Assembly: GCA_036852015.1 (NCBI GenBank)
Contig: JAANDG010000376.1
Location: 78,926-142,925, forward strand
Source: Pelodera strongyloides
Taxonomy: Eukaryota; Nematoda; Chromadorea; Rhabditida; Rhabditidae
DNA: 64,000 nucleotides
Reading direction: 5' to 3'
Made by a program: the position numbers and the translations under genes. Under the pieces are notes generated by a model. It was given only the letters and a program-made list of their open reading frames with translations, was not told where the DNA came from and made no database searches. Positions 1-11,297 of this stretch are shown one piece after another. The stretch's first letter is position 1. Each line of letters starts with the position of its first letter.

Positions 1-282
1 ATCTACATAGAAGTTATTTGAAAACCGGAACATGAAAAATATATCAAAGAAACTGAAAGTATAAGGTAATACACAAAAATAACAACCAACGACCAACCCG
101 CCACACAAGAGACCGCAGAGAAGAAGTACGTAGCTCGCCGGAAGTACATGCTTGTTTGAAATCCCCGGCATTCCAACCCGAACAAACTATACGGCGGTAT
201 TCTGTTCTGAAAATCTTATCATAAGGATATTGAAGATAGCGTACTAATAAACACGCAAACTATTCAAACATACCCCGCTAGT

Positions 283-471
283 ATGAATAGCCATGAAGTA
301 CCAAAATTTATAAAACATGTGAAGGAAAGACTTACACAAACGGATACTTTGCAGGTTCTAGAGAGAAGTGTGTGTTCATCTCTCAACAAGGCACTTGATA
401 TGTTTACTTCATTATCACTCCCTAAAACAGTCCACATGGTTAATGTTTTACGCAGTGCGGCATGGGTAGAG
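283..471 (+). CDS. Possible orphan exon, unrecognised protein
   Basis: An ATG-started open stretch of 63 codons ends exactly at a good splice donor (GAG followed by gtaaga). The peptide is amphipathic and Leu/Ser/Lys-mixed, with no motif I recognise. It does not join in frame to the phosphatase-like gene that starts at 1125: splicing it to the AG at 1119-1120 gives an early stop. It may be the first exon of another transcript, a 5' non-productive exon, or chance. Codon use does not decide it. Confidence 0.2.
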
Positions 472-1124
472 GTAAGAACGTACTTTAGAAAAGATAAATA
501 AGAAACAAGGGTAGGTAAAACAAAAGCAAACAGGAAGTAAGTATAGTAAAAAGAAATTTTTATCTAAATCCAAACTTTTTTTCGTTTAAAAATATACTCT
601 GCGCTCTTGAGCATATTTGTTGTCTGACTCTAACTGACTACGGTGATTTTGAGGTTGTTCAGAATTGACGCCCTCATTCCATTTTATTCCCAATATCATT
701 TTCCAAATTTTTAATTCTTTCCAGTAAGACCGAATAGGATCAACGACCAAATATTTCGAATGTGCATGATCCTAATTATTGCAAATAATTGAAACGTAGT
801 TTCTAAATTACACTATACGCCAAATAACCTTTTTATTATTAAAATTTTCTCCACATAAAAAGGCTAGAGAGCGGTAAACAAGTCATTACTAGGCTATTTT
901 TATTGTGTGCACCCGTTTAGTCGGTGATAAAACTCGACAACATGGGTAAAAAGAGGTGAGTTTTGAGGTAATAATTTTCTACTTATGATTGCTCAAAGAC
1001 CCTTACTGACAGAGTTGTGCGGCTAGACTTACAGGTCCATAAAATTACATTACTCAGGTTAAACGCTGATTCTTGTTCAGATTGGCTACAGTACACATTA
1101 CAGTAATCTCACAATTTTAGCAAA

Positions 1125-4100
1125 ATGACGCAACTTGTGGATAAGAACAAAGAGTCGAAGATGGACGCAGCGGATGAAGATGCAGGTGGCAATCGACTAT
1201 CTTGGCAGAAGAACTTAGACGGCGGAGACACCATCGAGACCTACATTCAGAAGATGACCGGAGGAGGAAAGGTAATGATGGCCGCACTCTTTGAACTCCG
1301 CGCCATCGCCGCGCACAAAATAAAGGGCCGCCGCTGGTGCGCAGCGCACCCCCACTAGGCTAGGGTGCGCGGTGGGTGCGCAACAGGTGCGCCATAGGTG
1401 TTCTACACTTGGCGCACCTGCGGCAGTGAGAGCGCGGTAGATGCGCCTTATGCGCGCCACGGGACCGCCATATGGCGTTAGCGCACCCGTGGCGCTGTTT
1501 TTGTGCGCGGAGTTTTAAGTTCCGACTGGTTAGGATTCTGAGATAACAGGCAGACATCTCTTTTCGTCGGTCTCGGCATTAATCAATTTAAAAACTTGCA
1601 GGCCAAAATGCATATGGAACACGAAATCTTAAGAAAGCAGGAGCATCATATATTCTTCTTTATGCGGTTTCCAACGGTATGTTTAACGACAATTTGTCCC
1701 TAATTGCAGAGGGGCTCGATGTTATAACGATGCCTTTCAATAAGCCAACAGCGCCGCAAGAAGCAATTAGTTTTCGAAATCACCGAAATCACCGCTATAG
1801 GCCACCTTGTATTGTATCTTTCGCACCAAACGACTAGGACCTCTCATACCCTTGGAGTCCGCCGCACAGATCACTTTTTATATTTAGCGTTGCAATTCTC
1901 ATAAGAACATCCACGTAGTTTTCTCTTTCCAGAAGAACCGCTACTCCAACATGGTGCTCTACAACGAGGGTGCCGTTTTATTGAATAAGGAGAAGGACAG
2001 TGATATTCCCTACTACCACGCCACACATGTTAATTCCAAGTTTGGAAAGTTTATTTGCGCTCAGGTGGGATAGCATCAACTGTTGCTTGAATGGAGTTGC
2101 GCATAATCATAGACGAACTTGTCTCTTTTTGTTTTATTGAAAACACTACTGTAACATACGGTGTGTCAGATGAATGGCGTAAGCGTTGCCCTCCAATTTT
2201 CTTACTTCCCGTTGCTTACATCAGAGGCCGTATTCACCAACACACATGGAGCCCTACCTAGGCTCACGAGCACTCTAAATTTCTTCTGCTTTCGTACTCT
2301 CTACGCACTCTTTAGCTCCTTGGGGAGGCCAGGGAGGGCTATCTGTGTGTTCGCGAATACGGCCTCAGCGCTAATACGGCGCCAGCACGGGGGTAATCGT
2401 TACCAAACCTATCGTATTCCTTATTTGCTGTATTCCTATAACATACCGCTAAACATTCGTAAATGTTCAGGCTCCAACAGATGACTCCCTCCTCGAGTTC
2501 TACCAAATGATTTGGCAACAAAAAGTCCAAATTATTGTGTGCTTAGTGAGTTTGTATTCATCTTTCAAATGTAATATTCTGGGAAATACGTGTTTAAACA
2601 CACTACTGTAGGGCTCATTGTCATTGCTAACGATAATCGCCGAAAAGAGTAACTTGAAAATGTACGGTAGTTGGAAATTCTTCCGATTCATTGCAGGCAA
2701 ACCCCCAGGCATCTCCACAAGATTGTCATCCATACTTTGAATTTAAAAAGGATAAGAAGATGAAGGTACGTAGTCCGTACTGTCACTGTCGTCATCTCTC
2801 TTTCTCTTTCTCTCTGCATTATTTACATCTACGATCATCGCGTCTAGCCTTCGGGGGAGGTTCATAGGCGTCGTCTATCTTACGGTAGCACTAGTCTGGG
2901 TGCTGTCGATGTGTTGTCTAGTCCCTCTATGTACATATGAATAGAAAAGTGAACACATATCGAAAAGTCACTTGTTTTGAGCAATGCTACATCACTGCAG
3001 AATCTCACCTCACCAATACCGTTCTCGTTCAGACAAAGGGCCGTTTCCTGGTCCGCACAGTGGCCCATCGACAGGACGGAGGTGTGACCAACTTCGAACT
3101 CCGAATGGCCAATCTCTTTGAGGGAAAGAGCGAACGCACTGTCCACGTGATCGTCTACCCAAAGTGGCATGTGAGTTCCTACACAATTATGTTTCTAATT
3201 GCCTGTAACAATGCTCCTATTCTAAGAAAGCACGCGCCAACAAGGAATACTGTTGGTCCATGATTGTTTTGAATTCAAGGTTGTTTCTTAAAGGATCAGG
3301 CCCACATAAAAACAGTTTTTCTTAATTCGTCTGTGATAAAACTCCCATATTACGAATCCAAACATACGCAGTGATATCCGCCTAACTAACCACTCCATAG
3401 TCCATAGTACTCATACATATCTATACCTATAATATTGACATGGTACTCATACATACCTAATGTTGGTATAGACTATACCTATATCAAACCAAGTGTCTCT
3501 CGCTCAGAATATTAATCATTCAGATACTGAAACCCTCCGAGCCTGCCCCCATAATCTCGGCTCTCCACAATATGTGGGCACTGGAACAGACACTTAGATC
3601 TTTCGGCGACGCAGGGTACGCGTCCGATTTGCACTACAGCTACAGTAGTTACTAACTACAGTACTAAATTATACAGTACTATGCTATTCAGTAGGACTAT
3701 GCGTTGCATTTTGTCAGTCTCCCCCCACCGCAGTGGACTCAATTTCGCGTAAGAATCAGTTGGCGATCCCTTCTCGATCCTTGAATACCAATTTCCTTCG
3801 CCGCACACTTTCGATGTGCGGCACAACCACATAGTTTCTTCAATATGCATATTTCAGAGAAGCGCCGGTCCTTGTCCACGGTTCCAGTGGAGTCCGCCGT
3901 ACGGGCGCATTCGTAACCATCGCATCCGTTTGTCGATCTGTGAGTACAGTACTTTCTACTTTCGACCCTCCCGCACCCCTGCCGCATATGTGGCCCATCC
4001 TGAGCGGGGTGCTTTAGAAGTGAGCGCAATCCGCGCACCCAGGCTCATCCACAGTAAAATTTTCACTTAATTGTTAGAGGGATCAATCTTTAAGTAAATT

Positions 4101-4965
4101 TCTGATAAATCCATATGAAACACTCTGAACACGTAAACAATACAAATTCAAGCAGCAACTTTCAGATAAAAGAAACTGGTCAAGTCTGCCTACTTCCCTT
4201 CATTCATCACATTAGAAACTATCGATATGGTGCATTGAGGAATAAGGTACTGTGTTTTGTAGTCAGCCAAGAATCAGATATTTACCCCTGAGCACCTAAT
4301 TCAGTAATCGTACAAAATACAGAGCTGAAGTAGAGCGTCCCTGCGCAAATGTCCAAAAATTTATCGCGATAAATCGGTCACGATCACAATAAATTGCGCG
4401 CGCACATTTTTTTATCGTGAAGACGATAACAAAGAGTGGGCGATAAAAAAACTCACCTACCGTAAGACAGTGCGCGCATAAGGAGGCGGGGCCTTACACG
4501 ATAAATGCAGTACCCCATCATCGACTGATTTCAGAACTGTTTTTGCACGACTCTCGAGACAATTCTCCAATTTGCTCTGGATCAGGGTCAAATACCTCGC
4601 GATAAGCGGCCAATCGTTCAGAATGCAGTCAAGGTTCGTCCACATCCATAAGATAGAAACTGTTTTTCTCAGCCAAAGATGTGCTACTACTGTAGCGCAA
4701 TCATCTTCCACTACAAATCCCTCACGGCCCTCATATCACAGGCTACCCGGGACCTTGTTCGTTTCCGCCAAAAATGATGTGCCGCAACCGTAGATCTTCT
4801 TTTTCTACCATAAACTAAAGTACACCCTGAAACTACAGTATTCCCTTCCCTTTTATACCCCTCATATCTCAGGCTATCCGTGACGCACTCGCAGAGGATT
4901 TCGACGTCGAAGACGATGATGACGATGATAAGAAGAAGGGAAAGAAGGGCGGAAAGAAGAAATAG
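1125..4965 (+). CDS. Protein-tyrosine-phosphatase-like protein, predicted catalytically dead
   Basis: Eleven exons join in frame: 1125-1271, 1602-1676, 1933-2064, 2471-2545, 2697-2765, 2982-3170, 3524-3615, 3858-3939, 4535-4633, 4673-4756, 4873-4965 (378 aa, a single PTP domain with no signal peptide or membrane segment). Classical PTP landmarks are visible: KNRY at residues 75-78 (pTyr loop), FICAQAPTDDSLLEFYQMIW around 114-133, and the P-loop at 267-275. The P-loop reads HGSSGVRRT where active enzymes have HC(X5)R: the nucleophilic Cys is Gly268, while Arg274 is kept. The WPD loop reads W228-H-I-L-K-P, so the general-acid Asp is missing as well. By eye the second Q-loop Gln is Lys. The protein ends in a run of six Asp followed by a Lys/Gly tail. 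The start was chosen because a trans-splice-type acceptor (tttag) lies 5 bases upstream. Nematodes have known pseudo-PTPs (C. elegans EGG-3/4/5), but those are larger. It is likely a phosphotyrosine-binding or scaffold protein (inference). Exons 9-11 are the least certain. Confidence 0.8.
1294..1514. repeat. GC-rich fold-back insert in intron 1 of the PTP-like gene
   Basis: About 220 bp of very CpG/GCGC-rich sequence sits in an otherwise A+T-rich intron. Its ends are inverted copies: AACTCCGCGC near 1294 and GCGCGGAGTT ending at 1514, with ACAAAA/TTTTGT just inside. Many internal GGTGCGC/GCGCACC blocks could pair. It is probably a small fold-back mobile element. Similar GCGC-rich patches occur at about 18.77-19.06 kb and 23.28-23.42 kb. 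Confidence 0.5.
2222..2368. mobile_element. CAGAGGCC-family fold-back element, copy 1
   Basis: Ends are inverted repeats: CAGAGGCCGTATTCACCAAC on the left and GCGAATACGGCCTCAG on the right, with TGTGTGTT/AACACACA inside. There is no coding capacity. It sits in intron 3 of the PTP-like gene. Related copies are at 7421-7530 and 35693-35835. Confidence 0.6.
4728..4883 (+). repeat. Short direct duplication around the last splice acceptor of the PTP-like gene
   Basis: A 26-bp block at 4728-4753 (ccctcatatcacaggctacc and the next six bases) recurs at 4858-4883 with three differences, at an offset of 130 bp. In the second copy the CAG is the splice acceptor of the final exon. In the first copy the same CAG is read through as codons in my model. 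The two copies would begin exons with ATRD and AIRD. Confidence 0.55.
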
Positions 4966-6711
4966 ACTTGATATAAACCCGGCTTACAAACTTAAATACA
5001 TTTGTCCGTATCCTGGCGTAAATAAATCTGTGACAATGTATTGTGCGGACTGCTTACACAGGGTAAAACACTCATGTTTCAATCAATAGTTTATTATATA
5101 AAAAAATCAAATTGAAACTTTAGTGGAAAACTTACCAAGAAGCGAGTAGAACACGGCAGATGCACTGAAACCCCTATAAGGTGGTTTTACCACTCAACCT
5201 ACCCATAAACAGCGCAAATTATCCACTGCTTGCTACGGATTTAGTCGTAACTCAATTCCTACAAATTGTTCGACTGTCAGCGCTTGAAAGCAGACCTAAT
5301 AATAAAGCTATATTTAACGTGGTTTGTGAAGCGTGTGCTGGGTAAATGCATTTACATTCGGTTCCCAACTGAGATGGAAAGCCACGGATTACATATACAC
5401 ATGGAAATGCAGTTGCTTATCATATACTTCACAAACCAGGTACCATACCGCTTTAACACCTACTATCATTGTTGCGTTGTTCGATAAGCTTACCGCTTGT
5501 CACTTGTTGTGGTTGTGCTAGTTCTTGTATAAAGATTCTCGTCTGCCGCTCTGGCTTCTCGCATTTTTCTTTATTCCCTATTGTCTTCAAGCTTCCTTTT
5601 CCTCTCTTTTCTTCTATCTTTCCTTTCTTTCTTTTTCTTTCTTCTTCAGCAACACAATCTTCTTTCTTCCACTCTTTATTGTCCTCAAAAAATAAGAATG
5701 ATAATTCGGAAGATACAAACTACAAAACAACACAAAATATAAATATCTATAGCACAGTATCAGGTCTAAGCACTTTTTAAATTTCCCTCCAAAAACCACG
5801 CACCCGAAACCATGTTATAGACATTTGTAAAGAAAGAATGGATAGTTCTATACTCGCTTAACATTTAAACTAATTATAAGCAAAAACGCTCAATAGCGCA
5901 CCTCCCACTCCCCAAAACCTTTAAAATATTCACTTTTTTTCCGACGATTTCGAGGCAGCGTGTCACGTAACGCAATAAATACACTCAAAAATGGATTACA
6001 CTGAACTGAGACGAGTAGAGCATTCAGAAAACATAATAAGAAAGAGAGAGAGCTGATTGAACACAATAGTATACATATTAAACACAACACAATTCATATA
6101 AACATCAGTCAGCATTGTTATGAATGTAGTAATCGAGAGATCAGACTATAAAACAGGGATTCACTCTTATGTCGACAGAAGCAGAATCTGAGTTAAGCAG
6201 GAGACGACGCACGGCTGAAATCACACCAATACAACGTTCAATCACTTTCACACACACCATGGGAATTCAAGTACTGGAGGATCGTCAGCACTATAGAAAC
6301 TGCGATGAGTAGAACAGACGTTGACGGACGATGCGACGTCTAGTCTTAGTCTCTAGTACAACGACATGAAAAAGCAGCACTATTTTATCTTAGGATCAGG
6401 GAGTCCCAGCTTTAATTCTCTCATCCTTTAATGGTAGAAATGTTTTCCAGGAAACCATAAAAATAAATAACAACGCGTCCCACTCTCGCTACAGAAAACA
6501 CCAGCTAATTTGACCTCTCGCATAACAAAGAGTTGAATAATACCTTTTCATCACAATTTTTACGTTCACCTTGTTAACATCGTCATGGGTTAGTACTGAT
6601 AACAAAGGGGACATATCATATGATACAAAATGAAACATTAGAGTTGCAAAATCAGAAGTAAGTAAAGCATGAAATGGTAAAGCAAAACAAAAATAATACC
6701 AACCTCTCAAG
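4966..6711. other. Intergenic, convergent 3' ends
   Basis: Between the 3' ends of the PTP-like gene (+) and the TRA2-like gene (-). A canonical AATAAA poly(A) signal for the phosphatase-like gene is at 5021-5026. A pyrimidine-rich stretch covers about 5570-5690. No further coding signal was seen on either strand. Confidence 0.6.
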
Positions 6712-9700
6712 TCAGTAGCGTGGCGATCGCGACCTCCTTCCGTACGGTGATGGAGAACGGCGACGCGGCGAGCGACGTCGCGGGGACGGCGAACGGTTGT
6801 AACGGCTTCCTCTGCAAAGTAATGGCCTAATTGCTCGGATTAATAAAAAAATGGATATTGCCTTTCCGCATGTTCAATTTGCTTGAGTGTTGTATCAGGT
6901 TGACTTTATGTGTGAATGAAGTAGTTCTCAAAAGCTACCCCATTATTTCGAAAAAACAATTCTCAATTCATATCGATAAACCCCAAAGCTGTTCTTACTC
7001 AATTAGCAAAAAAAAACATTATGACAGATACGGAGCTACATAAGCAAACATCAACGGAGGCCCAAAGGATTGGTGGAAAGTCGCTTTATCTGTCTACTTT
7101 GTGCCGACCCTCTCGCTCTTTTAAAATACCGATACACATTTAAACAAGAAAACAGTCGATCACCTGTAGCCTCCCCCTCCCCCGTATCCGCCTCCGTATC
7201 CGCGTGATCTGCCTCCTCCTCCGCCACCTCCTCTCTTCATCATTCCCATGTACTGGCCGGGAGTCGGAGAATGAGCACGTTTGGTCAGCGAAAAGTCGAC
7301 ACGGATCTTCTGGCCGTCAATCTGAATAGCAACTTTAAAATCATTACGATGATAAATTACGCTATTCGTATCAACCGGATAATGCATTACCTCCACGTGA
7401 GTGATTTGAAGGCCATAATTCAGAGGCCACATTCAACACTCAATTCCCCATGGGGAGTTCCCCATGGGGAATGTCTCACATTAGAATGATATTTTCTGTC
7501 CCCGGGGAATCGGACGGAGTTTGGCCTCTGAGCTCACATTCGCTGAATCTGAAGCAGGGCGCGCTCTACTTCTACCATTCAGGAACCTCTAACATACTTC
7601 TCCCTATGCCGATCAGAAATGAATCCAACAAGAATAACAAGAAACTCACATCCTGTCCGGTCATCTTGTCACGTGCGGCACAAGCATCATCAATCGACTT
7701 GTAGTAGACGAAGCCGAATCCGCGTGATCTTCCCGTGGGATGGTCATAGATCAAATCGACCTGCAATGGAAAAATATAAACAACATAACTTCCTTTAAAG
7801 CGAAATACCGGTCGGTTTTTGAAACACATCGAGTACACCAGCATTCTAATGCTGCTTATGCAAATGAAGATAAATTATAATAAAAAAATCGAGATAAATT
7901 CGAGCAAATTTACATAAATACGTAAGAATTCAGCTGTCAACGATGTGTTCCAAAAACCGGTCGGTATTTCGCTTTAACGCGGTAGAATTGACCTGGGTAG
8001 AGTAAGCGAAAGGAAGAAAGAATTATACATGCAAGCATTTCACTCACGCTAATTTTCATCAAGAAAAATAGGTAATTCAATCTGGAAATTGGAAATAAGA
8101 GACAGAAGATGAGTAAACTATCACCGGGCCCCGCAGGGAGAATAGGTTGAGGTTTAAATTCTCACGTAACAAGCTTACATGAAGCGTTTCGGCACATCAA
8201 GCAACAAAAGCTGTCTCATATTCTCGCAATGTTTCAAGGCTTACATATAAGGTCATGAGGTCATTAATGTTATGAGGTCATTAATGTTAAGAACTGAAAA
8301 AAAAAGATAAGAAAATAAACTTACACGGTCGATATCACCGAATTCACCGAAGATTTTGCGAAGATCCGATTCGGTCGTGTAGAGGGATAAATTGAACACG
8401 CCAATGCATCTAAATGTATGTGATTAAGATAATCAGCTAAAACTACACGGCTCAATTGGTAAGCAAGATTTCAGTCCGAAAACCTCCATCTACCAGGGCA
8501 CAAACCTCACCGGTGACCGACTCTGTAGGTATCCGAAATTGAAAATTTTCCGATTGCTTATGTACTTACGCATGCCGGGATGCCCGCGGGCTTAAGCTAC
8601 GCTGGCTACGCATCATTTGATTACAGTACCAAGAAAGAGAGCAATGTCAAGTGTCAAGGACTCACTTGCTCGGATCCGGGTTCTCCCTTCCGTATCCGGC
8701 AAAATCGCGACCACCACCACCTCCACCACGTCTGTTGTACCCACCGCCATGACGTCTGGGCGATCTAAACTTTTGAGTCCGCGTTAATTAAAAATTAAAA
8801 AATAGTTCGTGGAAATGACAGTGTTGCCACTACCCAATCATTTTGGTCAACTTCACCCTCAGTTATTATTATTATTATTATTAACTCTTTATTCCAAAAA
8901 TTGTACATACTATAAGTTTTTCAACACTAAGTCAAGGGTTGCTCACTTCTAGATTCGAAACCCAAGCATCTTGGTCCATGCGCCTGACCCTCTTATGGGT
9001 TTCAATGAAAGGTAACTATCGAATAAACCAATAAAAATATATATAACTTGCACACCTAGATCGGCTCCTCCTCCTGGAATCTCTGTCCCGGCTAGCTGAG
9101 CGAACCCTTCCGCGGCTGACCGAACGCGAACGTGAGCGGAAGCGGCCACGCTGAAAACCGTTTCGATCAGTTTAAGTTCTAGTTCACAAACAAATATGTG
9201 GATCAATCTGTTGGGTTAGCTTGGCTACTGTGAGTATGAAGTCTGTGACCAAGGTAAGATAATCAAGGTAATATGCGAGACAGAACAATAATAAGTGTTG
9301 TTGATGAAGTGTGAAGTCGGTCTTCTCGAAGTTGTAGTATGCAGTATGTGTCTAAAACGGGAAACCTACCGAGCGCGACCTAGTACGTGACCTGGAACGG
9401 GAAGCATAACGACGACGCTGAAAAAAGCATGCAGTGTTATACAAGTGTGAAGTCTGTGAATGAGAGAAGTAGATCTTCGAATCTTCTTCTTCGACAAAAA
9501 AAACCACACCAGAATCATCTCCCCTGTACAACTCACAAGAAAATAAGCTCGCACTCATGGTTCTGGAATACAAGTGCAGATAATATCAATTAGCATTAGC
9601 AGGCCACCAAACCACTCACAGGAGTAAAAGTGCAAATAACTGCACCGATAGAGCATTGGCCATAAGTTTTTTTTAAAGGGAAATGCACCTATCCCCACCG

Positions 9701-9837
9701 AATTAAACGCGCTTGAACAATACAACTCTCGTAGACACAAAACACAAACTCACCGAATTTGACCTAGAACGAGAACGGGTGCGGCTTTTGGTACGGGAGC
9801 GTGAACGCGAACGAGAGGGCGTACGGGACCGACCCAT
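6712..9837 (-). CDS. rsp-8: TRA2/RSP-8-type SR-like splicing factor
   Basis: Eight exons on the minus strand, in transcript order: 9837-9754, 9417-9370, 9150-9056, 8764-8666, 8409-8325, 7760-7650, 7321-7164, 6811-6712 (259 aa). Layout: an N-terminal Arg/Ser domain (residues 1-80), a Gly-rich stretch, one RRM with RNP2 CIGVFNLS at 110-117 and RNP1 RGFGFVYY at 150-157, the TRA2-type linker [14 protein letters not shown] at 187-200, a Gly/Arg-rich stretch, and a C-terminal RS2 domain (227-259). This RS1-RRM-linker-RS2 order is diagnostic of Transformer-2, a sequence-specific activator of exon inclusion that binds GAA-rich enhancers in the nucleus. The nematode member is RSP-8. A spliced-leader-type acceptor (ttcag) lies 10 bases before the ATG. 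Reading through the last donor (AG|gtga) gives an immediate TGA, so retention of the last intron would remove RS2. Confidence 0.93.
7421..7530. mobile_element. CAGAGGCC-family fold-back element, copy 2
   Basis: Starts CAGAGGCCACATTCAACACT and ends TTTGGCCTCTG in inverted order. Inside are two copies of a CCCCATGGGGA palindrome and TCTGTCCCCGGGGAAT. It lies in the intron between the last two RRM exons of the TRA2-like gene. It closely resembles 35693-35835, including the internal phrase TCTCACATTAGAATG. Confidence 0.6.
7795..7977. mobile_element. TTAA-MITE family A, copy 1
   Basis: Left end TTAAAGCGAAATACCGG, then GGTTTTTGAAACACATCG. The right end is the inverted copy CCGGTATTTCGCTTTAA. It is non-coding and A+T-rich inside. 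The terminal TTAA on both sides fits a TTAA target site. It lies in a TRA2-like intron. Confidence 0.7.
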
Positions 9838-10630
9838 TCTGGAACTACTGAAATATTAGTTATCAATTTATGAATGAACCGATAACGCATAGAGTATGAG
9901 TACGGTGTTTGAGAGAAGGTCACGCAAAAGTTACGAACAATGGAAACAATATAGTCCGCGCACACAAAATCAACACAAGCGTGGAAGCAGAATCTTTCAA
10001 TGAGAAATACGTATGAAAGTATGTTGGCAGAAAGTAACTGCAACTATGAAGAAGTAAGTCATATCCCAAGTGACACCAAGCTTTATTTGATAAACAGGAC
10101 TGTGAAACTGCGCTTGATTAGAATACAAATGCCAACGGATATGCTAATTTTTAAGCGAATTAAATACACTCTTCATGCAAATTTCCAAATTAGGCTTGGG
10201 TATGCTAATTTTGCACAGTAGTCTCTAGTAAGAAAATATTGAAAACAAGAACAATTAACAACCGTGATCAATAACAAGGAAAGGAAGGGTAACGGAAATA
10301 AAGTACATATAAACTATAATCTTCGGGATGAAGTGAATGAATGTGTGAAGTGTTTACTGACTACAGAATATAGGTTTGATACAGTAAATACAACGAACCC
10401 GAGCGTGAAATTACGAACGGAAACAAAAATTCCATTCAAAAACACATGAGAGGCAATGACCAGAGTGAAATGAAAACAAGAGAGAGAGCTAGCGGTTCGA
10501 CAACCTATTCAGCTTTGGAGCTAGCGAGCTAGCCCTTTTTGGTTCTTCATGGCTACTTGGCGTGGTCGATATCTGCTCGTCACGCCTAACCATTGGATGA
10601 GAGACAGAGAGACTGCCTTCGGCAACACTC
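9838..10630. other. Intergenic/5' flank of the TRA2-like gene
   Basis: About 0.8 kb between two same-strand genes. It holds the putative trans-splice acceptor of the TRA2-like gene (9848-9850 on the complement) and a TTTATT (AATAAA on the minus strand) near 10083. That could be the poly(A) signal of the upstream gene. No protein-coding signal was seen. Confidence 0.5.
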
Positions 10631-11297
10631 TCAAACCTCGTACACACCACTCTTGTGAACCTTTCCACCGCTAAGTTGCAAATATTTCTTCGCAACAAAT
10701 CCGGCCACTTTCTCTTTTCGTTTTTCCTTCTGTAGTCGTTTCTGAAATGAGAAGGGTTAAAACCTCAACAGGAAAACGATTGGGAATAAAGAAGCAATCT
10801 CATGCTCAGTACAGTACTTTTTCATATTGCAAAGTGATAGTACACAAACTAACCTTCTCCTTGCGGGCCTGTGCCTTCCTCTTAGCACCATGTAACACTT
10901 TCTTAGGACCAGAAGTCACAGGTTGAGGACTCTCGCTCCTTTCTTCTCCATCCATCTCAACGTCATTCTGCTCCATTGTCTCTGCAGTTTCCTCCTTTTC
11001 AATTTCGGCTGTTTCTTCAGGTTTCACTTCTTTGGCCTCCTGCTTCTTAGGTCCACGACCACCTTGCTCCTTTGCTTTCTGAAAATAATAACTAAAAATT
11101 GAGATTCCCCGAAGGAACCGTGTGTACTCGTTCAGTAAATTACGGATTCCAATGTTTATTGAATTTTCTACAGTAGTCCCTACTCCAAAACAAATGAATA
11201 CCTGAAGGGCAGCCAACAGGTCTTCCAGAACCACACCTTTTGGTAGTTTTACAGTCCTCTTTTTCTTTGGCTTGGAGTTTCCATGAGAGTGACCCAT
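10631..11297 (-). CDS. Small Lys/Glu-rich protein, function not recognised
   Basis: Three exons in frame: 11297-11202, 11078-10854, 10741-10631 (143 aa). The N-terminus MGHSHGNSKPKKKRTVKLPK is basic and runs into PKGVVLEDLLAALQ, a likely short helix. The middle is acidic (Glu/Thr-rich, residues about 40-80). The C-terminal third is basic and probably coiled (KRLQKEKRKEKVAGFVAKKY), ending SGVYEV. The composition suggests a nuclear or nucleolar protein (inference). The ATG lies 2 bases after a tttttaag that could accept a spliced leader. It lies between the TRA2-like and DUF4602-like genes on the same strand, at 0.8-0.95 kb spacing. I see no enzyme motif. Confidence 0.75.
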
